This document shows, one piece after another, positions 27,568-36,134 of a stretch of 64,000 nt of DNA (its first letter is position 1; every line of letters begins with the position of its first letter). Origin of the DNA: JAKEGK01 sp050116575 (GTDB taxonomy: Bacteria; Pseudomonadota; Gammaproteobacteria; SZUA-152). The notes under the pieces were generated by a model, which did no database searches, had not been told where the DNA came from, and saw nothing but the letters and a program-made list of their open reading frames with translations. The stretch is taken from assembly GCA_050116575.1 (NCBI GenBank), contig JASFOJ010000006.1:1-64000 (forward strand). Reading direction: 5' to 3'. Position numbers and translations under genes: made by a program.

Positions 27568-27932
27568 GCGAAACTTTATACGAAAAAATAGGCGGTGATG
27601 CGGCCGTTAACGCAGCTGTTGATATTTTCTACCGCAAAGTTTTGGCGGATGACCGGATTAACCAGTTCTTTGAAGGCGTTGACATGGACCGCCAAGCCGC
27701 CAAACAAAAAGCTTTTTTGACGTTGGCCTTTGGCGGACCCAATAACTATAGCGGCAAAGATATGCGCGACGGTCATGCCCACCTGGTTCAACAGGGCCTC
27801 AATGACAGTCATTTTGACGCCGTTATGGAAAACCTGGGCGCCACTTTAAAAGAACTAAACGTCCCCGACGAATTGATCGCAGAAGCGGCAGCAATCGCAG
27901 AAAGCACACGCAGTGATGTGTTAGGACGCTAG
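27564..27932 (+). CDS. glbN: Group 1 truncated haemoglobin
   Basis: A 122-residue 2-over-2 globin. It opens with the family's LYEKIGGDAAVNAAVDIFYRKV, contains the FFEGVDM turn and AFGGPNNYSGKDMR, and has the presumed proximal His in GHAHLVQQG (about residue 74). Known group 1 proteins bind O2 and detoxify NO. A gagggt ribosome binding site precedes ATG 27564. A short GC stem (ggcgc/gcgcc near 27944-27961) follows the stop and may end the transcript. Confidence 0.92.
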   Translation: MSETLYEKIGGDAAVNAAVDIFYRKVLADDRINQFFEGVDMDRQAAKQKAFLTLAFGGPNNYSGKDMRDGHAHLVQQGLNDSHFDAVMENLGATLKELNVPDELIAEAAAIAESTRSDVLGR

Positions 27933-28392
27933 TTAAAATTTAAAGGCGCTCTGTTTTGCGCCGTTAAATAATATTACGACACTGCTCTTTGTAACAATGA
28001 GAAGAATTGTGACATTTGCAGGAAAAAGTGAAGAAAATATGGACCCCGTTGCGGCAGGAATTGGCTGATACCGGTATCGCGATCATTGAGTATCCAAATC
28101 GGAAAAATTCGACGCGACAAGAAGAACTAGAACGAATTATAGGTGATTGTTGGTTTCTGCAGTAACGGGGCAAACATAAACGGGGCACAATACCAATCTA
28201 GACTCTAACACGACTTCATTTACGACAGGCACGCCTATGTCAGCCGCTTAAACCGTGGCCGAACGCGTGAACGAATATGCGTTATGCGGGGAAGTTAATG
28301 TGCTGTTAAATAAGCATGCCGCCGGATGATAAGTATGTTGTAGATTAGATAATCAGTGCTTTCCAATCGATTAACTTTAAAATTAAAAAGAT
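27933..28392. other. Spacer between glbN and the reductase gene
   Basis: About 460 bp. A frame of 49 codons (28016-28165, TTG start) encodes a helical, charged sequence with coding-like composition but no ribosome binding site or family match. It may be a gene remnant. Nothing else is supported. Confidence 0.25.
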
Positions 28393-29358
28393 TTGCTTGT
28401 GATTCAATACGACCAGGAAGAATACTACCCCGATAATAACGAGTCCGTGCTCGATTGTTTGCTTCGCCACGGTGTTGAACCCCCTAACTCCTGCCGCAGT
28501 GGTTTGTGCCAAACCTGCCTGATGCGCTCGGTCGATGGAAAACCGCCACCGGCGGCGCAAAAAGGCTTGAAACAATCATTGGTGGTCCAAAACTACTTTC
28601 TCGCCTGTACCTGTGTTCCGCAGGAAGACATGAGAATTGTCCTGCCCGACACCAATCAGTTTCGCAAAACCACGACCGTGGTGGATAAATCGTTTCTCAC
28701 TGAGAACATATTACGATTACGTTTGGCAGTACCTGACGATTTTCACTATTTTGCCGGTCAATATTTAACGATCTTCAAAAACACCAACACCGGGCGCAGC
28801 TACTCGCTGGCCAGCGTCCCCGGCGTTGATGACTTCCTGGAATTTCATATTCAGCTGCTGCCTGACGGTCAGCTTAGCCAATGGTTGGCAAACGATATAG
28901 ATAGCGGCACCCCTGTTTCCATCAGCGAAACGGTCGGCGATTGCATTTACCTGGATAAGCACGCCCACCAGCCCCTGGTAATGATCGGTACCGGGACCGG
29001 CCTGGCACCGTTGATTGGTGTACTCCGGGACGCTTTGCACCAGGGTCACCGGGAAAAAATTCGACTTTACCACGGCGTGAAAACGGCGTCGGATTTATAC
29101 TTTCACGATACGCTGCAAGACATTGCAGCTGAGCACAGCAACGTCGAATATTACCCCTGCGTCTCCCGTGAAACGGTAGACCTACCCCTCCGGCACGGAC
29201 GGGCCAGTGATATCGCCATTAAAGATATCGGTGATTTTTCCAACTATTGTGTTTACCTTTGTGGTAACCCTGACATGGTAAACAGCACCAAACGCAGTAT
29301 ATTTCTTGCATGTGCCTCTTTTCAGGATATTTACGCGGACCCATTCGTTCACGCCTGA
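28393..29358 (+). CDS. 2Fe-2S ferredoxin / flavin reductase fusion
   Basis: A 321-residue electron-transfer protein. Residues 1-85 are a plant-type ferredoxin domain with the cluster Cys set in CRSGLCQTC and the later LACTC. The rest is an FAD/NAD(P)H reductase domain: RSYSLAS (FAD binding, about 137), a pyridine nucleotide loop GTGTGLAPLIGVL (about 198), and a closing CGNPDMV. The order matches the reductase components of multi-component oxygenases and CDP-6-deoxy-delta-3,4-glucoseen reductase-like proteins. No oxygenase lies beside it, so the electron acceptor is unknown. The frame starts with TTG 28393 or GTG 28399. Confidence 0.88.
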   Translation: MLVIQYDQEEYYPDNNESVLDCLLRHGVEPPNSCRSGLCQTCLMRSVDGKPPPAAQKGLKQSLVVQNYFLACTCVPQEDMRIVLPDTNQFRKTTTVVDKSFLTENILRLRLAVPDDFHYFAGQYLTIFKNTNTGRSYSLASVPGVDDFLEFHIQLLPDGQLSQWLANDIDSGTPVSISETVGDCIYLDKHAHQPLVMIGTGTGLAPLIGVLRDALHQGHREKIRLYHGVKTASDLYFHDTLQDIAAEHSNVEYYPCVSRETVDLPLRHGRASDIAIKDIGDFSNYCVYLCGNPDMVNSTKRSIFLACASFQDIYADPFVHA

Positions 29359-29530
29359 CAGTACTACGCTATGAACGATACGGGCTTGAAGCAATCTGAC
29401 CTAAAACCTAGATCCTACCCCTCCACGACTTATCAATTACAGCTATAATCTAATAAGCGCATTTAGTCCTGTATAATAACAGTTGCAGGCGTTATTCCGT
29501 GGCTGTCGGACCAAAGGTTAACCAATAATC

Positions 29531-30673
29531 ATGGCAAACATCATCATTCTCGGTGCGGGACGTATCGGCAGAACCATCGCTATGGATCTGGCTGAGCAAC
29601 ATAATATTCAGGCACTGGATATTGATGCCCACAAACTCGATGCTTTACAGGAATCCAACAATGCCATTGATGTCCGGCAGGTCGATTTATTAAGCGCACG
29701 CAGTATTGGCAAGGCCATAGAACCAGCGGACCTGGTCATTAGCGCTGTGCCCGGTGACATGGGTTATCACACGCTGGAGGCTATTATCCAAAACGGTAAA
29801 AACGTGGTGGACATTTCCTTTTTCCCGGAAGAGGTGCTGCAGCTAAATGAGTTGGCAAAACAGCATGACGTAACAGCCATCGTTGACATGGGTATCGCAC
29901 CCGGTATGAGCAACCTGATTCTCGGTTATCACGACATCGCGATGAATATTGACTCATTTTTCTGCGCCGTTGGCGGCCTACCGAAAAATCCCGTACCACC
30001 TTTCAACTATAAAGCACCGTTTTCCCCCGTCGATGTTATTGAAGAGTATACCCGTGCCGCACGTCTGATAGTTGCCGGCAAGCCGTTGACCAAACCGCCA
30101 CTGAGTGATATTGAACCCATCGAGCTGCCAAAGGCCGGTAGCCTGGAAGCCTTTAATACCGATGGCCTGCGAACGTTGTTGACCACAATGCGTCATATAC
30201 CCAACATGGTGGAAAAAACCCTGCGTTATCCCGGTCACGCGCAACTCATAAAAGCCCTGGCACAAGCCGGTTTTTTTAACAAGGAACCGCTCACCGAGAT
30301 AAGTAGTTTTGTGCGGCCACTGGATGTGACAGTTAATTTGTTAAACAAACAATGGTACCTTGAGCCCAAGGAAGAGGAATTCACCGTCATGCGCATTACC
30401 ATCTGCGGAAAGGAAAACGGAACGGCGGTCTGCTACCAATACGATTTATATGATGAATATGACAGCAATACCGATACCACATCCATGGCACGCTGCACCG
30501 GCTATGCCTGCAATGCCGCCGCCAGTTTGATCCTGGAACAAGGCTATAAGCACGAAGGCATCAATCCGCCGGAGTTAATCGGCAAAATTCCCGCGCATTT
30601 TGATTTCATTATGAACTACCTGAACAACAGGGGCGTTGTTTTTACACACTCGCTACAACATCCGGAGTCCTAA
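29531..30673 (+). CDS. Saccharopine dehydrogenase-family oxidoreductase
   Basis: A 380-residue cytoplasmic protein with an N-terminal Rossmann fold (IIILGAGRIGRTIAMDLAE, with Asp30 at the end of strand 2, suggesting NAD over NADP). The segment VVDISFFPEE and VDMGIAPGMSNLILGYH are hallmarks of the saccharopine dehydrogenase / lysine 6-dehydrogenase branch. The C-terminal domain is mixed alpha/beta. The substrate cannot be told from sequence. It is probably a single gene. Confidence 0.88.
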   Translation: MANIIILGAGRIGRTIAMDLAEQHNIQALDIDAHKLDALQESNNAIDVRQVDLLSARSIGKAIEPADLVISAVPGDMGYHTLEAIIQNGKNVVDISFFPEEVLQLNELAKQHDVTAIVDMGIAPGMSNLILGYHDIAMNIDSFFCAVGGLPKNPVPPFNYKAPFSPVDVIEEYTRAARLIVAGKPLTKPPLSDIEPIELPKAGSLEAFNTDGLRTLLTTMRHIPNMVEKTLRYPGHAQLIKALAQAGFFNKEPLTEISSFVRPLDVTVNLLNKQWYLEPKEEEFTVMRITICGKENGTAVCYQYDLYDEYDSNTDTTSMARCTGYACNAAASLILEQGYKHEGINPPELIGKIPAHFDFIMNYLNNRGVVFTHSLQHPES

Positions 30674-30907
30674 CTGTCATGTAATACCGTTTTCTGAGTT
30701 CACACCCCGCCCCATGTCCACCTGTCTTGGCCGCCACTGCCATAAAAAACAACTTGACTGGGTTGTTCATTTTTTAGCCATCTCTATAACACCCGCGATG
30801 ATTTCTATTTGACCTGCGCGAAAAGCACAATTACATTTAATCTTTTAATGGGTTCAATCGTTTAGTTTAATAACACACCTAACACATCACCCACCGGGAG
30901 GTCACAG

Positions 30908-31288
30908 ATGCAACCAAAATCGATCTTTATTGCCCTTATTTGCTGCCTGGCGCTGGCAACAGCTCAATCCGCCTTCGCCGCCAGTGATGCCATTAAAACC
31001 ATGGCCGGCATAATGCTGCACTTGCACCACTACCCGTCGGATGCAGAAAAACAACAATTGAAAGAGCTGGCCAATAACAGCAGTACCACGGATGCGGAGA
31101 AAACCATTGCCACGGCCATCATGAACCTGAAACACAAAGCCACAGCGGCGGATAAAGAGAAACTCAGTAAAGTGATAAATGACGATTCCACTCCCGGACC
31201 GGCGCGGGCTCTCGCCAAAATCGTCCGCGACATTGCCCATATGGCCAGCGACGCTGACAAAAAGAAACTGGAAGAAATGATGAAGTAA
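30908..31288 (+). CDS. Small exported helical protein
   Basis: Unrecognised. A 126-residue product with a clear signal peptide (cleavage near AFA-AS) and a ccgggaggt ribosome binding site. The mature chain of about 100 residues is rich in Ala, Lys, Asp and Met. It shows three imperfect helical repeats in which a (D)A(E/D)K motif recurs (PSDAEKQQLKELA, TTDAEKTIATAIM, TAADKEKLSKVI, ASDADKKKLEEMM). There is no Cys in the mature part. Periplasmic location is likely. Confidence 0.75.
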   Translation: MQPKSIFIALICCLALATAQSAFAASDAIKTMAGIMLHLHHYPSDAEKQQLKELANNSSTTDAEKTIATAIMNLKHKATAADKEKLSKVINDDSTPGPARALAKIVRDIAHMASDADKKKLEEMMK

Positions 31289-31315
31289 GCGGCCCACCAT
31301 AAATTCTGCACGCAA

Positions 31316-31343
31316 CAACGGGGATGAAGGCTCATCCCCGTTG
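31316..31343. terminator. 12-bp hairpin between convergent genes
   Basis: Arms caacggggatga (31316-31327) and tcatccccgttg (31332-31343) pair perfectly around aggc, between the small exported protein (plus) and the Cys-cluster protein (minus). It is likely to terminate or stabilise both transcripts, although no U-run is present. Confidence 0.5.
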
Positions 31344-31396
31344 CTAACGCCTGGTACCGTCCCTGGTCCCGTGATTGAGCGTTTAAGGCGAACTAT

Positions 31397-31657
31397 CTAG
31401 CGCGTCAACAATTCCAGTTCTGACAATAGTTGCACCGCCTCATCATAGTCGCGGCCGCAGCTATCGGCACTGGCCTGGAAATGAACGCATACTTGCGGAC
31501 GTTCGACATGATGAAACAACCGGCAATGATTGTTGTCATCAAGCTGGACGCAACGCTGACCCGCCGGTTTGCCCGACGACATACCCGGAATAAAGGATGA
31601 TATCGAGGGAATGATACAACATGCCCCACAGCCGACCCGGCATTTCATACGTAACAT
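31397..31657 (-). CDS. YkgJ-family cysteine-cluster protein
   Basis: An 86-residue protein with the Cys pattern of the YkgJ / zinc- or iron-chelating family: CRVGCGACC near the start, then the later Cys residues RCVQL, HCRLF, VCVHF and SCGRDY. The cluster probably binds a metal. Start is ATG 31657 or ATG 31648, the second placing KCRVGCGACC directly at the N-terminus. The function of the family is unsettled. Confidence 0.8.
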   Translation of the reverse strand: MLRMKCRVGCGACCIIPSISSFIPGMSSGKPAGQRCVQLDDNNHCRLFHHVERPQVCVHFQASADSCGRDYDEAVQLLSELELLTR

Positions 31658-31720
31658 CCGTAAGACATCATTAGCATACAGTTCACCAGGTCTGGCAACG
31701 ATTTGCTATCCAATTAACAC

Positions 31721-32230
31721 TCAGATTGATCGTTTGCGTTGTTGTTGTAACGCTTTTTCTTTTTGGGCCGATTTGTCAATCAGGACTTTATAAACATAAC
31801 CGGCACCGGAACGCAGATCCATAATGGATTCGCCATCATCCCACTTCACATGCAACACGGGGATACCCATAACGTTTTCCTGGTAGTTCGACTGGGCATT
31901 GCCGTATTGTTCCTGCGCCTTGTCAATCAGTTTTAGATAAAAGTCCTGTGTCGAAACCTTGCGGTCATAGACAATATAGATTTTATAAAGCTTGCCCTTG
32001 AAGAAATAATATTCAATCTTCTTGTTGTCATCGGCCCGGCGCACGTAAACCTCCGGATCGGTTTCCATATGATCCGCGTAGTTGTATTGGCTGCCTTTTC
32101 CCGCCTTATGGACCTCCTGCAGGTTCTTGACTTGCGCTACACTCATCCCCCAGGTGATGTCCTGATCACCGGCAGGTAACGAGACCGAGGCCACCTGCAT
32201 GGCCGCGCCCAATAACATACTTATCATCAT
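31721..32230 (-). CDS. Exported protein of unknown function
   Basis: Start chosen at ATG 32230, preceded by gtgaggac, giving 169 residues with a short hydrophobic N-terminus (MMISMLLGAAM, then VASVSLPAG). The mature part begins ITWGMSVAQVKNL, a pattern shared with many small periplasmic proteins whose N-terminal loop reads 'WGMs...V'. It continues with alternating strands (IEYYFFKGKLYKIYIVYD) and a basic tail. The function is unknown. An earlier start would add 25 unlikely residues. Confidence 0.65.
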   Translation of the reverse strand: MMISMLLGAAMQVASVSLPAGDQDITWGMSVAQVKNLQEVHKAGKGSQYNYADHMETDPEVYVRRADDNKKIEYYFFKGKLYKIYIVYDRKVSTQDFYLKLIDKAQEQYGNAQSNYQENVMGIPVLHVKWDDGESIMDLRSGAGYVYKVLIDKSAQKEKALQQQRKRSI

Positions 32231-32482
32231 ATTGTCGTCCTCACATCCATCCACTCCCATTGGTTGGCATTGTAAGTGAAGCCAGTTGGTGCGAACAATA
32301 CGCAAACCAGGATTCTACCAGCCAATGGAGCACACATCGGGTTCGACAGGTAGCTGCCTCAGAAACGCGGATTCAAGGGTCTATGGCCCACCCAACACAC
32401 CATTGCGGACACGAAACCTGTGTCAGGTTTCGCCATATACGCGACATTTACACGCACATAAAGTAAGGTTTTTTAAGGAAAT

Positions 32483-32511
32483 TTGACCTTCTCTTAGGAC
32501 TTCGCTAATCT
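32483..32511 (+). promoter_or_regulatory. Strong sigma-70-type promoter of the 26-residue peptide gene
   Basis: TTGACC (32483-32488), a 17-bp spacer and TAATCT (32506-32511) predict transcription from about 32518, giving a leader of roughly 54 nt before ATG 32572. Confidence 0.65.
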
Positions 32512-32571
32512 CAGTGGCGCAACAATACACACAACGTTTATCAAGAAAACTAACATTTTGGAGGGGGTCTG

Positions 32572-32652
32572 ATGGATCTTCATATTATTTTATTTATTAG
32601 CTTGTTTGCGCTGGCCATGATTGGTGCCTTCAACGACAGCAAAAAAGTATAA
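32572..32652 (+). CDS. 26-residue single-span membrane peptide
   Basis: Found by reading the spacer. ATG 32572 follows an excellent ribosome binding site (ggagggggt). The 26 residues begin MDLH, run through a single hydrophobic helix (IILFISLFALAMIGAF, about residues 5-20), and end with the polar NDSKKV. It resembles bacterial small membrane proteins that modulate larger partners or envelope stress. It forms a complete isolated unit with a promoter at 32483 and an intrinsic terminator at 32672. No toxin or antisense partner was identified; a type I toxin-like role is possible but unproven. Confidence 0.65.
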   Translation: MDLHIILFISLFALAMIGAFNDSKKV

Positions 32653-32671
32653 GACGTAACCATCAGAAGTG

Positions 32672-32702
32672 AAAAAAGCCAACCCTGCGGTTGGCTTTTT
32701 TT
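32672..32702 (+). terminator. Intrinsic terminator of the small peptide gene
   Basis: Arms gccaacc (32678-32684) and ggttggc (32689-32695) with loop ctgc and a following T-run. An A-run before the stem also allows it to work on the opposite strand. Confidence 0.88.
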
Positions 32703-32779
32703 ATGCTGTTAATACGTAAGCTCCATCCCTCAATTTAACGGTAATGCTAACTAAGGTAATGCTAACTAAATAGTCCACC

Positions 32780-33502
32780 CTAAATCATGCGCCCTTCGGG
32801 CGGGGTCTCCGCCTCTGAACCGCCAGAGTCCGGCTGTGACGGCGGACTAGGCTGCTTTTCGGGGGCCGGCTTATTCAGCTCCTTCAAGGCATCGTCCAGC
32901 GATTCGGTAAGATCCTGTAAATCACGCTGAATTTTCGGACCATATTTTTCGATGGCATCCTGCACGTCTTTCTGCACGGATTTACCCATTTCTTCCAGGT
33001 GCTTTTTCATTTCCGGCGTCGCTTGTTTCAAGTCCTTGAGTGACTCCTCAACCTTGCCCGAAAACCGTTGGCCCAACTCGTTCAAATCGTCCACGAGCTT
33101 ATCCAAGCCTTTCTTTTCACTGGCTTTTAGCAGTGACTGGCGGGTTTGCGGGTAGTTCACCCGCCATTGCTCGCGCTCGCGTTGCAAGGTCGTGGTAAAA
33201 CGGGTAGATGATGACGACGGCGGCTTGTCCAGTTGCAGAGTGGTTTCAACGGTTGCCGTATCGCTTTTAATACTCACCTGCCCGAACGAAACCGTGGCTT
33301 GCTTGTAATCACCAATGTGTTCGTTTAATTGTGGCTCAGATTCGGGGGTAGCGTAATCGGCAGCCTTGTTTACGTCACCGTTTAACATGGCCGCCCAGAA
33401 ATGCTGTGCCGTTTGTGAGGGTGTTAAAGGCGTCGTACCACACCCCGGTAACACCATGGTGATCAGCGGCAGTACCAGCACACTTATCATTATTTGTCGC
33501 AT
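32780..33502 (-). CDS. Lipoprotein with NTF2-like domain and coiled coil
   Basis: A 240-residue protein with lipobox VLPGC (Cys about 21). Residues 25-125 resemble DUF4878/NTF2-like lipoprotein domains (AQHFWAAMLNGDVNKAADYATPES). They are followed by a long amphipathic helix region with Lys/Glu repeats (about 125-215) and a Pro/Ser/Glu tail. A tethered coiled coil is likely. The role is unknown. Confidence 0.75.
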   Translation of the reverse strand: MRQIMISVLVLPLITMVLPGCGTTPLTPSQTAQHFWAAMLNGDVNKAADYATPESEPQLNEHIGDYKQATVSFGQVSIKSDTATVETTLQLDKPPSSSSTRFTTTLQREREQWRVNYPQTRQSLLKASEKKGLDKLVDDLNELGQRFSGKVEESLKDLKQATPEMKKHLEEMGKSVQKDVQDAIEKYGPKIQRDLQDLTESLDDALKELNKPAPEKQPSPPSQPDSGGSEAETPPEGRMI

Positions 33503-33757
33503 TGCTATAATTTTCCTTTACTTTTGTCTGTAACTTATTATTCTGACCTGCCGATCCCATCAATAATTCCTTGCATAACCCGCTGACCTGCTTATATTAT
33601 TTTAAATTGAGCCGCCATCCGACCGGCAGCTCAGGGGCGATAATGCGCAACACAAATAATACCAGCAAAATCCCTTTTTATTCGTGAATAAATTAAGCAA
33701 AATGGCATAAAAGCCGATATTGCCAATAATCGGCAAGCCGTTGTTTTTATTACGTAA

Positions 33758-34183
33758 GTGCCAGGCGTATGGGGCACAAAGGACATTTTTCCAGTGAGTG
33801 AACGTGCTTTTCGTTTAATCATGGGCATAGTGCTGTTGGTGCTCATCTATGTCGACTATATGCCCTTGTTCTACATCTACATCTTTGTCCTGTTTTTCGA
33901 GGGAATCACCAATTGGCGCGTCCCGATTCTGGTAAATCGCATCCGCTTTGGCCAGGATTACCCGGCGAACCAGCCAGAACCGGCGGTAATCGATTCCCGC
34001 TTCGCGTTCGAAGCCGAACGTGCCATGCGCCTGCTATTCGCCGTAGTCATGGTGTTTTCCATTTTTGTATTGCCTCGCGACTTGTGGTTTCTTAACTGGG
34101 TCATTGGCGCATTTTTAGCCCTGGCCGGGTTGGTAAATTTTTGTCCTGTCGTCGTCACTTTCAAAGCTCTGGGATTCAGGTGA
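33758..34183 (+). CDS. Small DUF2892-like membrane protein
   Basis: A 141-residue (GTG 33758) or 129-residue (GTG 33794) protein with four hydrophobic segments. It shows two RAxRxxxG/V-type starts (SERAFRLIMGIVLLVLIY, then EAERAMRLLFAVVMV) that repeat one another, each followed by a second helix ending in an aromatic. The last, VNFCPVVVTFKALGF, resembles the CP motif of YgaP-like DUF2892 domains. It looks like two fused DUF2892 units. It overlaps the next gene (GTGA), so it probably works with the histidine kinase. Confidence 0.6.
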   Translation: MPGVWGTKDIFPVSERAFRLIMGIVLLVLIYVDYMPLFYIYIFVLFFEGITNWRVPILVNRIRFGQDYPANQPEPAVIDSRFAFEAERAMRLLFAVVMVFSIFVLPRDLWFLNWVIGAFLALAGLVNFCPVVVTFKALGFR

Positions 34184-35649
34184 ATAATAATCGCAACGTG
34201 TTGTCCGACGACTGGAAACGCAACTGGCAACAAAGCATTGCTGTCAGAATCTGCGCTCTCGCCCTGTGGGCAATCCTGCCTATCTCGCTACTAGTGACTT
34301 TTTATTATATTCACGATCTCGAAAGCGATCTGGAAACGGAGTATATCAATAAAGCCGATACGCTCGCTCATCGCCTGCAGTCGCAATACCCGGATGCACT
34401 CATATCCTCAACGGGCAACCGCAATGGGAAAATTAACGCCCTCATTCACGAACTGGGATTTTCCTTCGTTCGGGTTTTATCCGGTCAAAATGAACTGTAT
34501 TTTGGAAAAGAAGACGCCGATACCCAGTTTGTCGTCAGGAATATCATCATACAATCACCCACCGACAATCAGTATTACAAAATAAAACTGGTCGCCTACT
34601 TTCCGGTTCTCGGCAAACTGGTAAGCCAACACCGCAATCGGATTTTGTTTCCGGTTATTGTGGGACTGTTATTGTTTGGCCTGTTTTTAATTTGGGCGAT
34701 TCGCACAACGGTGCACAAACCTTTTGAAGACCTGGTAAGCAATACCCAAAAAGTGTCACTGGGACAACACGATCTTCGCTTTGACACTTCCCGTCAGGAT
34801 GAATTTGGCTATATAGCCCGGTTCTTTAACGACATGCTGGACAAGTTGTTGGAACAGCAGGAACAGCTTAAAGTTGCCGTCGATGAGGCCAAGCGAGCCA
34901 ACAAAGCCAAATCGGCTTTTCTGGCAAACATGTCTCATGAACTGCGAACACCATTAAACGCAATTATTGGTTATTCGGACCTGCTTGTTGAACAGGCAAC
35001 GGATTTGAACCAGCTCGAATCCATTCCCGATTTGCGCAAGATCAGTATGGCAGGAAAATATCTGCTGGATTTGATTAATAATATTCTCGACATCACAAAA
35101 ATCGAAGCCGGGAAAACCGAAGTCTATTATGAAAATATTGATATTCACACCATGATTGATGAAATAACATCGACCATGTTGCCCCTGACCGAGAAAAACA
35201 ACAACGAACTGGTGGTTTCCATGGATCCGGAAATCGGCGAGTTTAAAGCCGACTATACCAAGTTGCGGCAAAGTATATTCAATTTATTATCCAACGCCTG
35301 TAAATTCACCCTGAACGGAACCATTCGATTACGCGCTTTTCGTGTTATCCGCAACAATAAGGAAAAATTATTGTTTGAAATCGCCGATAATGGCACGGGC
35401 ATGTCGGACGAAACGTTACGCAATCTGTTTGTACCTTTTTCCAGGGGCGATCAAGCAGGCACCCAAAAAATCGCCGGCACCGGTCTAGGACTTGCTATCA
35501 GCCGCAACTTCTGTAATTTAATGGGCGGCGAAATTTCCGCGCAAAGTACGCTTGGAGCTGGCACCGTATTTACCATTCATATTCCCTACATTAAATCTGA
35601 CCTGCAAATCAGCCAACCGGCAATCGCACCTGCCTCTATGCACGGTTAA
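34180..35649 (+). CDS. Canonical sensor histidine kinase with HAMP domain
   Basis: Start chosen at GTG 34180, overlapping the previous stop (GTGA), which gives 489 residues; a GTG further upstream would add 13. The layout is a membrane segment (about 25-45), a periplasmic domain, a second segment (about 160-185), a HAMP domain with DEFGYIARFFNDML, and a transmitter with H-box FLANMSHELRTPLN (His253). The N-box (NLLSNACKFT), G1 (DNGTGMS) and G2 (GTGLGLAIS) are intact. No response regulator is nearby, so this is an orphan kinase. The preceding gene may be a membrane partner. Confidence 0.92.
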   Translation: MNNNRNVLSDDWKRNWQQSIAVRICALALWAILPISLLVTFYYIHDLESDLETEYINKADTLAHRLQSQYPDALISSTGNRNGKINALIHELGFSFVRVLSGQNELYFGKEDADTQFVVRNIIIQSPTDNQYYKIKLVAYFPVLGKLVSQHRNRILFPVIVGLLLFGLFLIWAIRTTVHKPFEDLVSNTQKVSLGQHDLRFDTSRQDEFGYIARFFNDMLDKLLEQQEQLKVAVDEAKRANKAKSAFLANMSHELRTPLNAIIGYSDLLVEQATDLNQLESIPDLRKISMAGKYLLDLINNILDITKIEAGKTEVYYENIDIHTMIDEITSTMLPLTEKNNNELVVSMDPEIGEFKADYTKLRQSIFNLLSNACKFTLNGTIRLRAFRVIRNNKEKLLFEIADNGTGMSDETLRNLFVPFSRGDQAGTQKIAGTGLGLAISRNFCNLMGGEISAQSTLGAGTVFTIHIPYIKSDLQISQPAIAPASMHG

Positions 35650-36134
35650 TTGGCGTTTCGCGCACAGCTATATTGCATCTGCAAACATTGTCTATAGAGA
35701 CGTCATGTTGATGTCACGCCATGTTATACCATTTTCGCAATAACAACTCTTACAGTATCAAATATTTTGATAACTATCGTTAAACGCTTTACCGGTTTGT
35801 AGCTCGATCATATGAAAGTCAACCATTGCGTTTCGCGCCATGGCCATTCCTTTAAATCAATTGTGAAATTAACAAGTTTTCGTGTCACCATTTATAAACT
35901 AACAACCTCTCAATTGATTTGTTTTTGTACTAATTTGTTTGTTTGACAATCAATTTCATTCCGTTATCGTTGAATACCCCGATATTCATTAAATATTCGC
36001 ATCACCTCATTAACTAAGGTATTACACTTATCCGCACTAACTACGTTACACTGCGTGACTTTTACGGCCGTAACATTAATCATTTCTTAATGTTACTACG
36101 TTACCTTTTACACAAGTCTTCGGGGGAGATTTAT
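35650..36134. other. AT-rich spacer with a 10-bp dyad ahead of the MBL-fold gene
   Basis: No coding frame. A perfect inverted repeat (gtaacattaa at 36070-36079, ttaatgttac at 36087-36096) ends 38 bp before the metallo-beta-lactamase-fold start and could be an operator or leader hairpin. The motif cgttac recurs nearby (36044 on). A regulator is not identified. Confidence 0.35.

Noticed and set aside
28016..28165. Frame of 49 codons with helical, charged product
   Set aside because: TTG start, an in-frame stop just upstream and no ribosome binding site; possibly a remnant but not supportable.
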